Positions 63,705-64,000 of a DNA stretch of 64,000 nt are shown here, piece after piece (the stretch's first letter is position 1; each line of letters opens with the position of its first letter). Position numbers and translations under genes: made by a program. Origin of the DNA: Triatoma infestans. Its lineage: Eukaryota > Arthropoda > Insecta > Hemiptera > Reduviidae. The notes under the pieces are model-generated. The model worked only from the letters and a program-made list of their open reading frames with translations, searched no databases and was not told the origin of the DNA. The DNA is taken from contig JAAEAF010002812.1 in assembly GCA_011037195.1 (NCBI GenBank), positions 1 to 64,000 on the forward strand, in the 5' to 3' direction.

Positions 63705-64000
63705 AAGTTTTGTGGCAAAATGTTCAAAATTAGAACACGCTCCAGGCCACCGTACCTAGCGCATAGCGCCAAAACCGGTGCCTATCGTCACTTAGCCTTG
63801 CCTACATAGCAGGCAAGTTACCATCCCTGTCAAGTGGAGGCGGATCTCTACTAAGTTTTGTGGCAAATTTAAAATTCAAAATTAGAGCACGCTCCAGGCC
63901 ACCGTACCTAGCGCGTAGCGCCAAAACCGGTGCCTATGGTTACTTAGCCTTGCCTACATAGTAGGCAAGTTTCCATCCCTGCCTCGTGGAGGCGGACCTC
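63705..64000 (+). repeat. Tandem repeat, 148-bp unit, open at the window end
   Basis: Two collinear units (63705-63852, 63853-64000) with AGTTTTGTGGCAAA, ACACGCTCCAGGCCACCGTA, AGCGCCAAAACCGGTGCCTA and GGAGGCGGA. Each has a CTTGCCT/AGGCAAG dyad around ACATAGY. The frame in the ORF 63462-63809 is not conserved in unit 2 beyond chance. The array probably continues past 64000. Confidence 0.88.

Noticed and set aside
63462..63809. 115-codon ORF near the window end
   Set aside because: It runs through a family H left end and into the 148-bp tandem unit; there is no protein-like conservation between units.

Overview
This is a stretch of insect-like eukaryotic nuclear DNA. It is AT-rich and has almost no host coding sequence. 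The evidence is many decayed LINE (non-LTR) fragments with APE endonuclease, reverse transcriptase and RNase H domains, Tc1/mariner and hAT remnants, Pol III-type SINEs with box A/box B, LTR elements with target-site duplications, and one spliced immunoglobulin-domain exon flanked by consensus AG and GT. There are no operons, ribosome binding sites or prokaryotic gene layouts. The insect assignment rests on the repeat families and is inference; species cannot be told.

Layout. 1-4707 is a long but broken RNase H-bearing LINE with ORF1, endonuclease, an internally deleted RT, RNase H and a C-terminal zinc finger. 4708-6150 holds two copies of the window's dominant repeat, here called family H, one with a minisatellite inside. 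7052-7181 (minus) is the only convincing host sequence, an exon coding for part of an Ig V-set domain that resembles insect Sidestep-type receptors; most of the window may be its intronic or intergenic surroundings. 7480-9060 holds minus-strand LINE tails. 10146-11400 holds two SINEs in inverted orientation. 11693-16999 is a complete LTR insertion (4-bp duplication GTTA) that carries a gag-like ORF and no pol. 17-22 kb holds family H pieces, a LINE RT scrap and two more SINEs, one with an 11-bp target duplication. 22.4-25.1 kb holds LINE RT/RNase H remnants. 25.1-26.8 kb is a long family H block interrupted by a solo LTR with a heat-shock-element-like promoter. 26.9-27.3 kb and 55.4-55.6 kb are hAT-like N- and C-terminal pieces.

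The second half continues in the same way: a ~390-bp near-perfect hairpin (29986-30373), a Tc1-like remnant (33177-33732), several LINE 3' ends, a LINE ORF1 with coiled coil and RRM (37955-38740), a palindromic DD41D mariner (42265-43807), a 25-bp minisatellite (46378-46850), a Jockey-type RT tail, a full family H copy (50170-51140), an internally deleted mariner with TA-flanked inverted repeats (58704-59576), two neighbouring foldback elements (61506-61917 and 62119-62386), and a 148-bp tandem repeat that runs off the window end.

The unifying pattern is family H: dozens of pieces on both strands, with one end carrying short subterminal inverted repeats, the other ending in a small hairpin before a T-run, and an internal microsatellite that in several copies has grown into a different tandem repeat. 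This architecture resembles DINE-1/HINE-type non-autonomous Helitron-like elements, but that class assignment is inference. Most other elements are inserted in or beside family H copies, so it is an old substrate.
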